This document shows, piece by piece, positions 36,263 through 45,193 of a stretch of 64,000 nucleotides of DNA. This stretch comes from Croceitalea rosinachiae (GTDB taxonomy: Bacteria; Bacteroidota; Bacteroidia; Flavobacteriales; Flavobacteriaceae), in NCBI RefSeq assembly GCF_031846445.1, contig NZ_JAVRHR010000001.1, forward strand, positions 1-64,000, in the 5' to 3' direction. Within the stretch, counting starts at the first letter, position 1, and each line of letters opens with the position of its first letter. The notes under the pieces are model-generated. The model did not search any database and was not told where the DNA came from. It was given only the letters and a program-made list of their open reading frames with translations. The translations under genes and the position numbers were made by a program.

Positions 36263-37138
36263 ATGACAGCTTGGTTTAAAAGAAAAGAAAAGGGAATTCA
36301 GACCGCAACTGAGGAAAAAAAAGATACTCCTAAAGGGTTATGGTATAAATCTCCAACAGGAAAAATTGTAGAATCAGAAGATTTAGCCAAGAATTTCTAT
36401 GTAAGCCCCGAAGATGACTATCACGTTCGTATTGGAAGTAAAGAATATTTTGAAATTCTATTTGATATCAATACATACGAAGAGTTTGACGAAAAATTAA
36501 GCTCAAAAGACCCTTTGAAATTTGAGGATACCAAAAAATATGCTGATCGCCTTAAAGCTGCAAAGGCCAAAACTGGTTTGAATGATGCCGTAAGAACCGC
36601 AATCGGCAAATCGATGGGTAAAGATTTGGTTATAGCTTGTATGGATTTCAGTTTTATTGGTGGGTCAATGGGCAGTGTTGTTGGTGAAAAAATATCGAGG
36701 GGAATAGACATGGCAATAAAGAAAAAGACTCCTTTTCTGATGATTTCAAAATCTGGTGGTGCCAGAATGATGGAAGCAGCTTTGTCCCTAATGCAACTGG
36801 CTAAAACCTCAGCAAAATTAGCGCAACTAGCGGAAGCTAAACTTCCTTACATCTCGTTATGTACAGACCCAACTACAGGAGGGACGACAGCGTCTTACGC
36901 TATGCTTGGCGACATCAACATCTCTGAACCTGGTGCTTTAATTGGTTTTGCAGGACCAAGAGTAGTTAAAGATACTACAGGCAAAGAGTTACCAGAGGGC
37001 TTTCAAACTTCTGAATTTGTAAAAGAACATGGTTTTTTAGATTTTATTACGCATCGAAGGGAGTTAAAGAAAAAAGTCAATCTTTACATTGATTTAATTC
37101 AAAATCTGCCAATAAGAAAAGAAAAAGAGCTTGTTTAA
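36263..37138 (+). CDS. accD: Acetyl-CoA carboxylase carboxyltransferase subunit beta, without zinc-ribbon cysteines
   Basis: A 291-residue subunit that, with AccA, moves the carboxyl group from biotin to acetyl-CoA in the first step of fatty acid synthesis. The crotonase-fold core is intact: DFSFIGGSMGSVVGEKI, KSGGARMMEAALSLMQLAKTS, CTDPTTGGTTASYAMLGD and GFAGPRVV. The N-terminal segment aligns with the zinc ribbon of E. coli AccD (PKGLWYKSPTGKIVES, then NFYVSPEDDYHVRIG), but the four cysteines are replaced by Ser, Thr or other residues. The ribbon is therefore expected to fold without zinc. The stop codon lies inside the terminator stem. Confidence 0.94.
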   Translation: MTAWFKRKEKGIQTATEEKKDTPKGLWYKSPTGKIVESEDLAKNFYVSPEDDYHVRIGSKEYFEILFDINTYEEFDEKLSSKDPLKFEDTKKYADRLKAAKAKTGLNDAVRTAIGKSMGKDLVIACMDFSFIGGSMGSVVGEKISRGIDMAIKKKTPFLMISKSGGARMMEAALSLMQLAKTSAKLAQLAEAKLPYISLCTDPTTGGTTASYAMLGDINISEPGALIGFAGPRVVKDTTGKELPEGFQTSEFVKEHGFLDFITHRRELKKKVNLYIDLIQNLPIRKEKELV

Positions 37139-37154
37139 AACAAGCTCTTTTTTT
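37124..37154 (+). terminator. Intrinsic terminator overlapping the end of accD
   Basis: AAAGAGCTTG, a 7-base loop, CAAGCTCTTT and more T. The 10-bp perfect stem includes the last codons and the stop region of accD. Confidence 0.85.
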
Positions 37155-37177
37155 AATCAACTATTACGACGACTTTC

Positions 37178-38050
37178 CTAGTTTTTCAAAAATCTTCTTA
37201 AGAATACTTCATCATTTGTTCCATCAGGATGGGTAAGTATACCCTTTGCATCACAAGTACCATCACCAAAATCTAAACTAGCCGTAGCATCATTTCTTGA
37301 AATATTTAGTACTCCGCTCACTATAAACCTACAAGAAAGTTCTCGGCGTAAAGGTGAAATCACTTCTTTTTCAAAAGTATTTCCAGCTTTATTTATGAAT
37401 GTTCTTTTTCCTTTAATCAAAAAGACGTTATCACCCCAAAATCCACTGCCATATCCTTCAATCCATTCTCGAGTTCTTGTTCCTGTAAATGAAGCTGTTT
37501 CACCCTCAGGCCAAGTAGCATTGAAAGAGGCATTTGCTGTTCCCTGCGGGTTACCGTTCTCATTGGAGCGAACCCTTAGAATATCTGCTCCACCTTCTAC
37601 AATAACACTATTAAAAGTAAAATTCTCTAAACTTAAGGTGATGGTCTTTTGAGCAAGCTCCATGTCTTTAGCATAACTTAATTTAATAATTCCGCTAAGC
37701 ACATTTCCATTGGGCAATTCACATCCCTCTCCAAAATCAATGGTTTTCTCTCTTGTAGTATCTGTGATTTCGGTAGTAACTATGACACATTCTGGTAAAA
37801 AGTCAGACAAATATGTGCCTTTGGATAAAAGCGAATTCTCATCGGTGGTATATACATCTTCTGCAATAGCGGTTACTTCTTCAGAAATCATTTCTGATTC
37901 ATCGCTAACTTTAAGTTCAGAAACAGTAATAACTTGTTCACTTGATACAATTTCACTTATTTCATCTTCTTCTTTTGTACAAGAAGTAATGGCCAAAGCT
38001 GCCAACAAAAAAATTGTTGCAAAATTTACTTGTTTCAGATTCTTTTTCAT
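37178..38050 (-). CDS. Putative lipoprotein of unknown function
   Basis: A 290-residue lipoprotein (lipobox AITSC followed by TKEEDE). The first 80 residues after the lipid cysteine are acidic and of low complexity (Glu, Ser, Val, Asp). The rest is beta-rich, with FLPECVIVTTE, IDFGEGCELPNGNVLSGIIKLSY and CRFIVSGVLNISRND as strand-like repeats, and ends in CDAKGILTHPDGTNDEVFLR. I do not recognise a named function; similar short lipoproteins are common in Flavobacteriaceae. It is monocistronic. The 252-base gap to rpsO holds only AT-rich sequence and the rpsO promoter element. Confidence 0.7.
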   Translation of the reverse strand: MKKNLKQVNFATIFLLAALAITSCTKEEDEISEIVSSEQVITVSELKVSDESEMISEEVTAIAEDVYTTDENSLLSKGTYLSDFLPECVIVTTEITDTTREKTIDFGEGCELPNGNVLSGIIKLSYAKDMELAQKTITLSLENFTFNSVIVEGGADILRVRSNENGNPQGTANASFNATWPEGETASFTGTRTREWIEGYGSGFWGDNVFLIKGKRTFINKAGNTFEKEVISPLRRELSCRFIVSGVLNISRNDATASLDFGDGTCDAKGILTHPDGTNDEVFLRRFLKN

Positions 38051-38240
38051 CTTTAAAATTTTTAATGTTTGTTAATGGGGCTAAATCATGCTCAACAAAA
38101 TGGACTAGTATTATTTTGAAAGCACTTAAACGTTAATTTTTTTAACGCTCCATTCTATGACTACACAAAAACAAGAAGGTTTAATTGATGGCTAATATTT
38201 TTATTGAATGATTAAAATTTTCCCATTGAACAAAAAAAAT

Positions 38241-38248
38241 TATCTTTG
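38241..38248 (+). promoter_or_regulatory. Putative -7 element (TATCTTTG) of rpsO
   Basis: An exact TAnnTTTG match with a 54-base leader to the rpsO ATG. Confidence 0.5.
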
Positions 38249-38302
38249 CATCCTGATTGAAAGACAGTCAGATACATAAAAATCATTTAAAATAATATTG
38301 GA

Positions 38303-38572
38303 ATGTATTTAACAAAAGAAGTAAAGGCCGAAATCTTTAAGAAACACGGCGGTTCTGAAGGGAACACAGGTTCTACCGAAGGACAGATTGCGTTGTTCAC
38401 ACATCGCATCAATCATTTAACAACACACCTTAAAAAGAATCACAAAGACTACAATACGGAGCGTTCTTTGGTTCGTTTAGTAGGTAAAAGAAGAAGTCTT
38501 TTAGATTATTTAAAGAAAAAAGATATTGTAAAATACCGTAAGCTAATAGTAGAGTTAGGTATTAGAAAATAA
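38303..38572 (+). CDS. rpsO: 30S ribosomal protein S15
   Basis: An 89-residue ribosomal protein, normal length, that binds 16S rRNA helix h22 early in 30S assembly. Conserved blocks are GSTEGQIALFTHRINHLTTHLKKNHKDY and RSLVRLVGKRRSLLDYLKKKD. It is the first of the classical rpsO-pnp pair, here separated by 225 bases holding a hairpin and a REP-like inverted repeat. Confidence 0.97.
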   Translation: MYLTKEVKAEIFKKHGGSEGNTGSTEGQIALFTHRINHLTTHLKKNHKDYNTERSLVRLVGKRRSLLDYLKKKDIVKYRKLIVELGIRK

Positions 38573-38578
38573 TTGTTG

Positions 38579-38606
38579 GGGGAAGCTTTGCTTCCCCTTA
38601 CTTTTA
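38579..38606 (+). terminator. Hairpin after rpsO, possible weak terminator
   Basis: GGGGAAGC, a 3-base loop, GCTTCCCC and a broken T-tract (TTACTTTT). The stem is strong and the tail weak, so partial read-through into pnp is possible. Confidence 0.6.
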
Positions 38607-38608
38607 TG

Positions 38609-38660
38609 CTGAACTTGTTTCAGTATTCATTTTAATAAAAAGACCCTGAAACAAGTTCAG
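38609..38660. repeat. REP-like inverted repeat between rpsO and pnp
   Basis: CTGAACTTGTTTCAG (38609-38623) and CTGAAACAAGTTCAG (38646-38660) are perfect 15-base inverted copies around a 22-base AT-rich centre. From memory, this CTGAAACAAGTTCAGG sequence recurs between genes in many marine Flavobacteriaceae genomes. The 52-base stem-loop could shape the rpsO-pnp transcript. Confidence 0.75.
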
Positions 38661-38797
38661 GGCGAACAAAAAGCTACATTTAGTTTTTCATTGGTCAAGT
38701 GCTTAACGCACACGCAACAACACAACCCGACCGTCCGGATGGCGGTAGACCAAATGTTTAACAAGTCCTTCATTAATAGAAGGCAACACACAATTTT

Positions 38798-41017
38798 ATG
38801 ATTCCAAAAACTTTTAAAGAGGTCATAGACCTTGGTGACGGTAGGGAAATTTCTATCGAAACCGGAAAATTGGCAAAGCAGGCCCATGGTTCTGTTGTTG
38901 TACAATCAGGCAAGTGTATGTTATTATGTACAGTTGTATCAAATTACAAACAGGCAGATGTTGATTTCTTGCCCCTTACGGTAGATTATCGTGAAAAGTT
39001 TGCAGCAGCAGGGCGTTACCCTGGTGGTTTTTTCAAGAGAGAAGCTAGACCTAGCGATGGTGAAGTATTGACCATGCGCTTGGTAGATAGAGTTTTACGC
39101 CCTCTATTTCCAAAAGACTATCATTCTGAAACACAGGTAATGATTCAGTTGATGTCACACGATGATGAAGTCATGCCCGATGCAATGGCTGGCTTAGCAG
39201 CATCTGCGGCCATTCAATTATCAGATTTCCCATTTGAATGTGCCATTTCAGAAGCACGGGTTGGTCGCGTTAACGGTGAATTTATAATCAACCCAACAAG
39301 AGAGCAGTTAAAAGAATCTGACATTGATATGATGATTGGGGCATCTGCTGATTCGGTTATGATGGTAGAAGGCGAAATGGATGAGATTTCTGAAGAAGAA
39401 ATGACCGAAGCCATCAAATTCGCGCATGAAGCCATTAAAGTGCAATGTGCAGCTCAAATAAGATTAGCTGAAGCTTTCGGAAAGAAAGAAGTTAGGGAAT
39501 ATGAGTCAGAACGAGAAGATGAAGAGTTAGCAAAAAAGGTACATGAACTTGCTTATGACAAAGTTTATGCTGTTGCTAAAGCAGGATCTGCAAAGCATGA
39601 ACGTAGTGCAGCTTTTGATGCAATAAAAGAAGAAGTTAAAGCAACATTTTCTGAAGAAGAATTAGAAGATTTTGGAGATTTAGTTTCAAAATACTTTTAT
39701 AAAGCAGAAAAAGCGGCCGTTAGAGATTTGACTTTAAACGATGGGCTTCGATTAGATGGTAGAAAAACTGATGAAATCCGCCCAATCTGGTGTGAAATTG
39801 ATTATTTACCATCTGTACACGGTTCATCTATCTTCACTAGAGGTGAAACACAAGCCTTGGCTACAGTAACATTGGGTACTTCAAGAGAAGCCAATCAAAT
39901 TGATATGCCATCATATGAGGGTGAAGAAACCTTTTATTTACATTATAACTTCCCTCCTTTTTCAACTGGTGAGGCACGACCTATTCGTGGAACATCACGT
40001 AGAGAAGTAGGTCATGGAAATTTAGCACAACGTGCCTTAAAAGGAATGATCCCTGAAGATTGCCCATATACCGTTCGTGTAGTTTCTGAAGTATTGGAAT
40101 CTAATGGATCTTCATCTATGGCAACTGTTTGCTCTGGTACCATGGCACTGATGGATGCAGGTGTGCAATTAAAGAAACCCGTTTCTGGTATTGCTATGGG
40201 CTTGATTACCGATACAGATTCTGGTAAATATGCCGTTCTTTCAGATATTTTAGGAGATGAAGATCATTTAGGTGATATGGATTTTAAAGTGACTGGTACC
40301 GCTGATGGTATTACCGCTTGCCAGATGGATATTAAGGTTAAAGGCCTTTCTTATGAAATCTTGGTAAAAGCGTTAATGCAAGCTAAAGAGGGCAGGTTAC
40401 ATATTCTTGAAAAATTAACCGATACTATTGCCGCTCCTAATGCTGACGTGAAATCTTATGCCCCAAAAATTATTACCAAGGTGATTCCAGGAGAATACAT
40501 CGGCGCGGTAATTGGTTCTGGTGGAAAAGTTATCCAAGAACTTCAGAAAGAAACCAATACTACTATTGTTATCAATGAAGACCCAGATACAGAAGAAGGA
40601 ATAGTCGAGATTTTGGGTACAGGTCAAGAAGGTATTGATGCTGTAATCGCCAAGATCGATGCTTTAATGTTTAAGCCAGAAGTTGGTAGCGTTTATGAAG
40701 TAAAAGTCATAAAAATGCTTGACTTTGGCGCTGTAGTAGAATATAAGGATGCACCAGGCAATGAAGTTTTACTTCACGTATCTGAATTGGCATGGGAACG
40801 CACCGAAAATGTATCAGATGTGGTGAACATGGGCGATGTATTTGATGTAAAATACTTTGGCTTAGATCCTAGAACCCGTAAAGAGAAAGTTTCCAAAAAA
40901 GCGCTTTTACCAAAACCAGAGGGTTATGTAGAGCGTCCTCCGAGAAACAATGATCGCAGAGGCGGAGATCGTCGTGGTGGAAGAGAAAATCGTGACAGAA
41001 AACCCAGAAGAGACTAG
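38798..41017 (+). CDS. pnp: Polyribonucleotide nucleotidyltransferase
   Basis: A 739-residue phosphorolytic 3'-5' exoribonuclease, trimeric in the cytosol. It contains two RNase PH domains (the first with YREKFAAAGRYPGGFFKRE, the second with RPIRGTSRREVGHGNLAQRAL and GVQLKKPVSGIAMGL), a helical linker, a KH domain (GEYIGAVIGSGGKVIQELQ) and an S1 domain (VGSVYEVKVIKMLDFGAVVEY). The C-terminus is rich in Arg, Gly and Asp. A strong terminator follows. Confidence 0.97.
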   Translation: MIPKTFKEVIDLGDGREISIETGKLAKQAHGSVVVQSGKCMLLCTVVSNYKQADVDFLPLTVDYREKFAAAGRYPGGFFKREARPSDGEVLTMRLVDRVLRPLFPKDYHSETQVMIQLMSHDDEVMPDAMAGLAASAAIQLSDFPFECAISEARVGRVNGEFIINPTREQLKESDIDMMIGASADSVMMVEGEMDEISEEEMTEAIKFAHEAIKVQCAAQIRLAEAFGKKEVREYESEREDEELAKKVHELAYDKVYAVAKAGSAKHERSAAFDAIKEEVKATFSEEELEDFGDLVSKYFYKAEKAAVRDLTLNDGLRLDGRKTDEIRPIWCEIDYLPSVHGSSIFTRGETQALATVTLGTSREANQIDMPSYEGEETFYLHYNFPPFSTGEARPIRGTSRREVGHGNLAQRALKGMIPEDCPYTVRVVSEVLESNGSSSMATVCSGTMALMDAGVQLKKPVSGIAMGLITDTDSGKYAVLSDILGDEDHLGDMDFKVTGTADGITACQMDIKVKGLSYEILVKALMQAKEGRLHILEKLTDTIAAPNADVKSYAPKIITKVIPGEYIGAVIGSGGKVIQELQKETNTTIVINEDPDTEEGIVEILGTGQEGIDAVIAKIDALMFKPEVGSVYEVKVIKMLDFGAVVEYKDAPGNEVLLHVSELAWERTENVSDVVNMGDVFDVKYFGLDPRTRKEKVSKKALLPKPEGYVERPPRNNDRRGGDRRGGRENRDRKPRRD

Positions 41018-41040
41018 TCTTATTTTCTCCTAAATTTGAT

Positions 41041-41080
41041 AAGCCCTTGCGTGTATTTTTCATGCAAGGGCTTTTATTTA
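41041..41080 (+). terminator. Intrinsic terminator after pnp
   Basis: AAGCCCTTGCGTG, a 7-base loop, CATGCAAGGGCTT and a T-rich tail. The 10-bp perfect stem is extended by a few further pairs. Confidence 0.85.
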
Positions 41081-41173
41081 CGAAAAAAAATTGAAATAAA
41101 TTTTATCAAATTGTAACTTTTTACGTTTTCTTACGTATAAGTATATGAGCATAAGCTTCTGAACTTAATTTTG

Positions 41174-41180
41174 AAGGAGA
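41174..41180 (+). promoter_or_regulatory. Shine-Dalgarno-like sequence (AAGGAGA) before rpoD
   Basis: It lies 8 bases before the rpoD ATG. Most genes in this window, as in Flavobacteriaceae generally, have no such sequence, so its presence in front of the primary sigma gene is notable. Confidence 0.6.
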
Positions 41181-41188
41181 AATCATAA

Positions 41189-42052
41189 ATGAGACAGCTT
41201 AAGATTACAAAACAGGTCACCAATAGGGAGACCGCATCTTTGGACAAGTACTTACAAGAAATTGGAAAAGTTGACTTGATTACCGCTGATGAAGAAGTAG
41301 AATTGGCACAACGCATCAAGGCAGGCGATCAAATCGCTCTTGAAAAACTTACAAAGGCCAATCTTCGATTCGTGGTATCCGTAGCCAAACAGTACCAAAA
41401 CCAAGGACTCACTTTACCGGATTTAATCAATGAGGGCAACCTTGGTCTGATTAAAGCTGCACAACGTTTTGATGAAACAAGAGGATTTAAATTTATCTCT
41501 TATGCCGTATGGTGGATTAGACAATCTATTTTACAGGCCTTGGCGGAACAATCACGTATTGTACGATTGCCATTGAATAAGATTGGGTCTATCAACAAAA
41601 TCAATAAGACTTTTGCATTTTTAGAGCAAGCACATGAGCGTATGCCTTCTGCAGAAGAAATAGCCAAGGAATTGGATATGACCGTAGAAGATGTAAAACA
41701 ATCTTTGAAAAACTCAGGTCGTCACGTATCTATGGATGCTCCACTAATTGATGGAGAGGATTCTAACCTTTACGATGTACTTCGTAGTGGCGAGTCTCCC
41801 AATCCTGATAAGGAATTATTGCATGAATCATTGCGCACTGAAATTGAACGTGCCTTAGAAACATTGACACCTCGTGAAGCGGATGTGATTCGTCTATATT
41901 TCGGACTTGCAGGTCAGCATTCTATGACTTTAGAAGAAATAGGTGAAACTTTTGATTTAACACGTGAACGCGTACGTCAAATTAAAGAGAAAGCAATCCG
42001 AAGATTAAAACATACTTCAAGAAGTAAGATTTTAAAGACATATTTGGGGTAA
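41189..42052 (+). CDS. rpoD: Primary sigma-70 family RNA polymerase sigma factor
   Basis: A 287-residue primary sigma factor of the short Bacteroidota type (sigma-ABfr-like). It lacks region 1.1 and the long non-conserved insert of E. coli RpoD, starting directly at region 1.2 (DKYLQEIGKVDLITADEEVELAQRI). Region 2 contains YQNQGLTLPDLINEGNLGLIKAAQRFD and YAVWWIRQSI; region 4.2 has TLEEIGETFDLTRERVRQIKEKA. This is the factor expected to read the TTG/TAnnTTTG promoters in the window. A Shine-Dalgarno-like AAGGAGA precedes it and a terminator follows. Confidence 0.96.
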   Translation: MRQLKITKQVTNRETASLDKYLQEIGKVDLITADEEVELAQRIKAGDQIALEKLTKANLRFVVSVAKQYQNQGLTLPDLINEGNLGLIKAAQRFDETRGFKFISYAVWWIRQSILQALAEQSRIVRLPLNKIGSINKINKTFAFLEQAHERMPSAEEIAKELDMTVEDVKQSLKNSGRHVSMDAPLIDGEDSNLYDVLRSGESPNPDKELLHESLRTEIERALETLTPREADVIRLYFGLAGQHSMTLEEIGETFDLTRERVRQIKEKAIRRLKHTSRSKILKTYLG

Positions 42053-42164
42053 TACCCAAACTAATTACAGTTAAATAAACCTTAAATTGTTTTTTTGGCA
42101 AGAAAATTGTAATTTAGTTCACTACAGCAGTTTATCATGACTGTTCGTTTTTTGATTGATGAAT

Positions 42165-42191
42165 AAACTCCGGCTGATTACCGGAGTTTTT
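42165..42191 (+). terminator. Intrinsic terminator after rpoD
   Basis: AAACTCCGG, a 7-base loop, CCGGAGTTT and T2. The 9-bp stem is perfect. Confidence 0.8.
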
Positions 42192-42243
42192 CATTTTATG
42201 AACTTTGAATCAGCATAGCAATTTCAAGACTTTACAATTTATT

Positions 42244-42251
42244 TACATTTG
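42244..42251 (+). promoter_or_regulatory. Putative -7 element (TACATTTG) of the VF530-trmL unit
   Basis: An exact TAnnTTTG match 10 bases before the ATG at 42262. Confidence 0.4.
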
Positions 42252-42261
42252 ATTAAGGAGA

Positions 42262-42477
42262 ATGGAACAACCAAACAACCCGCTTCATGGAATTAAGTTA
42301 GCCACTATTATGGAAAAGCTGACCGAAGCATATTCATGGGAATACTTGGCTAACCAGATTAACATTAATTGCTTCAAAAGCAATCCATCCATAAAATCAA
42401 GTCTAAAATTTCTTCGTAGAACCCCTTGGGCAAGAGAAAAAGTAGAACAACTCTATTTGAGAACCATCAAAAAATAA
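42262..42477 (+). CDS. VF530 family (DUF2132) small DNA-binding-like protein
   Basis: A 71-residue protein matching the VF530/DUF2132 family over its whole length: NNPLHGIKLATIMEKL, SWEYLANQI, CFKSNPSIKSSLKFLRRTPWAREKVEQLY. The family fold is a small helical domain with a positively charged face; DNA binding has been proposed from its structure. The function is not established. trmL starts two bases later. Confidence 0.9.
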   Translation: MEQPNNPLHGIKLATIMEKLTEAYSWEYLANQININCFKSNPSIKSSLKFLRRTPWAREKVEQLYLRTIKK

Positions 42478-42478
42478 T

Positions 42479-42934
42479 ATGGCTTTAAATATTGTTCTTG
42501 TAGAACCTGAAATACCCAACAACACAGGTAATATAGGTAGACTTAGTCTTGCAACTAGCTCTACATTGCACTTGGTAAAACCATTTGGTTTTGAACTAAA
42601 CGATACTCGTCTTAAAAGAGCGGGATTGGATTATTGGCAATATCTTTCCGTTTTTGTTTATGAAGACTTCACTGAATTCATGAACAAACATAGTGACAAA
42701 AAGTTTGCCTATTTTTCTAGCCATGGGGCCAAAAGTCATTGGCATATTCCATTTGAAGAAAATCTGTTTTTAGTATTCGGTAAAGAATCTGTTGGTCTTC
42801 CTACGACTATTACACAGAGTAACCAAAAAAGTCTATATCAAATACCCATGTACAGTGAACATATTCGCAGTTTGAATTTGGCGAATGCTGTGAGTATTGT
42901 GGTATATGAAGGTCTGAGACAGCTAGCGCAATAA
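42479..42934 (+). CDS. trmL: tRNA (cytidine34/uridine34-2'-O)-methyltransferase
   Basis: A 151-residue SPOUT methyltransferase with no extension, the usual TrmL size. Motifs: VEPEIPNNTGNIGRLSLATSSTLHLV, LKRAGLDYW, LVFGKESVGLP and QIPMYSEHIRSLNLANAVSIVVYE. It methylates the wobble ribose of tRNA-Leu isoacceptors. It is coupled to the VF530 gene. Confidence 0.95.
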   Translation: MALNIVLVEPEIPNNTGNIGRLSLATSSTLHLVKPFGFELNDTRLKRAGLDYWQYLSVFVYEDFTEFMNKHSDKKFAYFSSHGAKSHWHIPFEENLFLVFGKESVGLPTTITQSNQKSLYQIPMYSEHIRSLNLANAVSIVVYEGLRQLAQ

Positions 42935-43006
42935 CCAATACTCAAAAAACATATTTTCAAATTAATGAATAGAGTTTCTTAAATTGATGGCTATAAAATC
43001 AATTTG

Positions 43007-45193
43007 ATGAAATTTTTATTAAGGTCATTGCTTATCATATTATTCTGCTCTTGCGCAGATGAGTACCAAGAAACTAGTGTTGATCTCTCCTCTTATAAAA
43101 TTGAAGATGGTTTTTATTTAGACCCCATAGCTTCTGAACCTTTAATTGAAGCACCTATTGCACTTAGTTTTGATAATGAAGGAAGAATATGGGTCCTAGA
43201 AATGATAGGATATATGCAATCGTTAGAAGGTATTAACGAAGAAGCACCTATTGGACGCATTGTCATTTTAGCAGATAAAGATAATGACGGTATTATGGAC
43301 CATACCAAAGTATTTTTAGATAACTTAAAATTAGCACGGGCCTTAGCACATGTAAATGGCGGTTTATTATATGCCGAGCCACCATTCTTATACTTTACAG
43401 AAATAAAAGCGGACTTGACTCCAGGCAAAACCATTGTTGTAGATTCAGAATATGCAATTGGCGGTAATGTTGAGCACCAACCAAATGGCCTGTTCGTAAA
43501 CATTGATAATTGGATTTATAGTGCCAAGGCTTCGAAAAGGTATCGCCTGAAAAATGGCGAGTGGTTAATTGAAGAAACTTCTTTCAGAGGTCAATGGGGT
43601 ATTTCCAGTGATAATATGGGTCGATTGCTCTATAATGACAACTCTAACCAAATTAGGGGAGATTGGGTAGTGCCGAACATTCTTAATAAGAATTCTGCCT
43701 TTCAACCAAAATATGCTATTGGCAATAATTTAGTTACTGACCAAAAAGTTTATCCTCAAACGGCCACAGCAGTTAATAGAGGTTACTTGCCAAATATGCT
43801 TCATGATGATGGTAAGTTAAAACGGTTTACCAGTGCATGCGGACCAGTATATATTGAAGGACTACTATTCCCAAATGACTATCAAGGTAATGTCTTCGTA
43901 TGTGCCCCAGAAGCAAATCTTATTAAGCGCAACATTTTAGATTTTGAAAATTTAAAGATAAGTGGCAAGCAAGCCTGGGAGAACAAGGAATTTATAAGTT
44001 CGTCAGACGAAGCTTTCAGACCTGTAAACCTTTTTAATGGACCAGATGGGGCCTTATATATTGTCGATATGCATAGAGGTATTATCCAGCATAAAACTTA
44101 TATGACGAGTTATTTACGAGATAAGTATATCAAAAAGGGTATGGACACTATTGTTGGCATGGGAAGAATTTTAAAAGTTTCAAATAAAAACCATTTGCAT
44201 AAAGCCATTAACATATCTGATTTAAGCACATCTCAACTAGTTGATTCTCTCTCATCAAAAAATATTTGGATAAGAAATCACGCGCAACAATTACTCATAT
44301 CAGGCAAGCATATCTCTGTGGCTAAAAATCTTAAGAACCTTATTGAAAAAAATCTAACACAGGTGAGTAAACTACATGCATTATATGTCCTCGAAGGACT
44401 TCAACAGCTGTCCCTTTCAGATATCAAATTATCCCAAATGCTTGACCAACCAAAGTTTCTAGCGCATCTCATAAAATTATATGTTGAAATGGGAGTAAAA
44501 CTAAAAAGTGAAGATGTAGAAGCTTTAATTTCCAAAAACGACGAAATGATAGACTATTATTTGGCCTATTATCTTTCATCGAAATTAGATGGGGCCACTG
44601 AAACATATCTCGGTAAGCTGATAGACAGATATCAGCATAAAGACTGGTTTCTAGAACCTGTTCTTTCAGGAATTTATTTTAGTGAAGACGCCTTAAACAA
44701 TTCTTCTAGTAAGGCCCTTAGTAGCATTAGAATTAAAAATGATTCTTTGAAGCAATTGGCAGAGGTTCAAAAACCTGCTATAAATGAAAGTGATGGCTTA
44801 ACAAAAGGCCGAGTACTATATATTAAACAATGCGCTACCTGTCATGGGCCAGATGGAAAAGGTAATAAAGGCTTGGCACCACCACTTTTAAGTTCTGAAT
44901 ATGTATCGGAAGAACCATCAAAATTGGCTGCTATATTGCTCTATGGATTGCAAGGACCAATTTCTGTGAACGGTGAAAAATTCAATATGTCAAATGCAAT
45001 GCCGGGCATTGGTTTGGATAAAAAAATTTCAAATGAAGATATCAAAGACATTGGAAATTATATAAGAAATGCTTTTACAACTTCACCGCAATCATTAAAA
45101 ACTCAACTTGTTGATAGCTTAAGAAATTTACCACGACCCTTAGATAAAATGTATACCGAAAATGAGCTCAAAAAAAACTATTCACAAAATTAA
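43007..45193 (+). CDS. Haem c-containing sugar-dehydrogenase-like lipoprotein (PVC-type)
   Basis: A 728-residue lipoprotein (lipobox FCSC, Cys16; the ATG at 43007 is used rather than the adjacent TTG). Residues 25-400 look like a six-bladed propeller with NHL/Ca2+-like loops (DNEGRIWVLEMIGYMQ, DNDGIMDHTKVFLD, NGPDGALYIVDMHRGI), as in PQQ-type and PVC-type dehydrogenases. A HEAT-like helical region follows. The C-terminal cytochrome c domain has CATCH at 609-613 and a likely axial methionine in NMSNAMPG. This predicts a periplasmic dehydrogenase passing electrons to haem c. It overlaps the DUF1080 lipoprotein gene by 32 bases, so the pair act together. Confidence 0.85.
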   Translation: MKFLLRSLLIILFCSCADEYQETSVDLSSYKIEDGFYLDPIASEPLIEAPIALSFDNEGRIWVLEMIGYMQSLEGINEEAPIGRIVILADKDNDGIMDHTKVFLDNLKLARALAHVNGGLLYAEPPFLYFTEIKADLTPGKTIVVDSEYAIGGNVEHQPNGLFVNIDNWIYSAKASKRYRLKNGEWLIEETSFRGQWGISSDNMGRLLYNDNSNQIRGDWVVPNILNKNSAFQPKYAIGNNLVTDQKVYPQTATAVNRGYLPNMLHDDGKLKRFTSACGPVYIEGLLFPNDYQGNVFVCAPEANLIKRNILDFENLKISGKQAWENKEFISSSDEAFRPVNLFNGPDGALYIVDMHRGIIQHKTYMTSYLRDKYIKKGMDTIVGMGRILKVSNKNHLHKAINISDLSTSQLVDSLSSKNIWIRNHAQQLLISGKHISVAKNLKNLIEKNLTQVSKLHALYVLEGLQQLSLSDIKLSQMLDQPKFLAHLIKLYVEMGVKLKSEDVEALISKNDEMIDYYLAYYLSSKLDGATETYLGKLIDRYQHKDWFLEPVLSGIYFSEDALNNSSSKALSSIRIKNDSLKQLAEVQKPAINESDGLTKGRVLYIKQCATCHGPDGKGNKGLAPPLLSSEYVSEEPSKLAAILLYGLQGPISVNGEKFNMSNAMPGIGLDKKISNEDIKDIGNYIRNAFTTSPQSLKTQLVDSLRNLPRPLDKMYTENELKKNYSQN

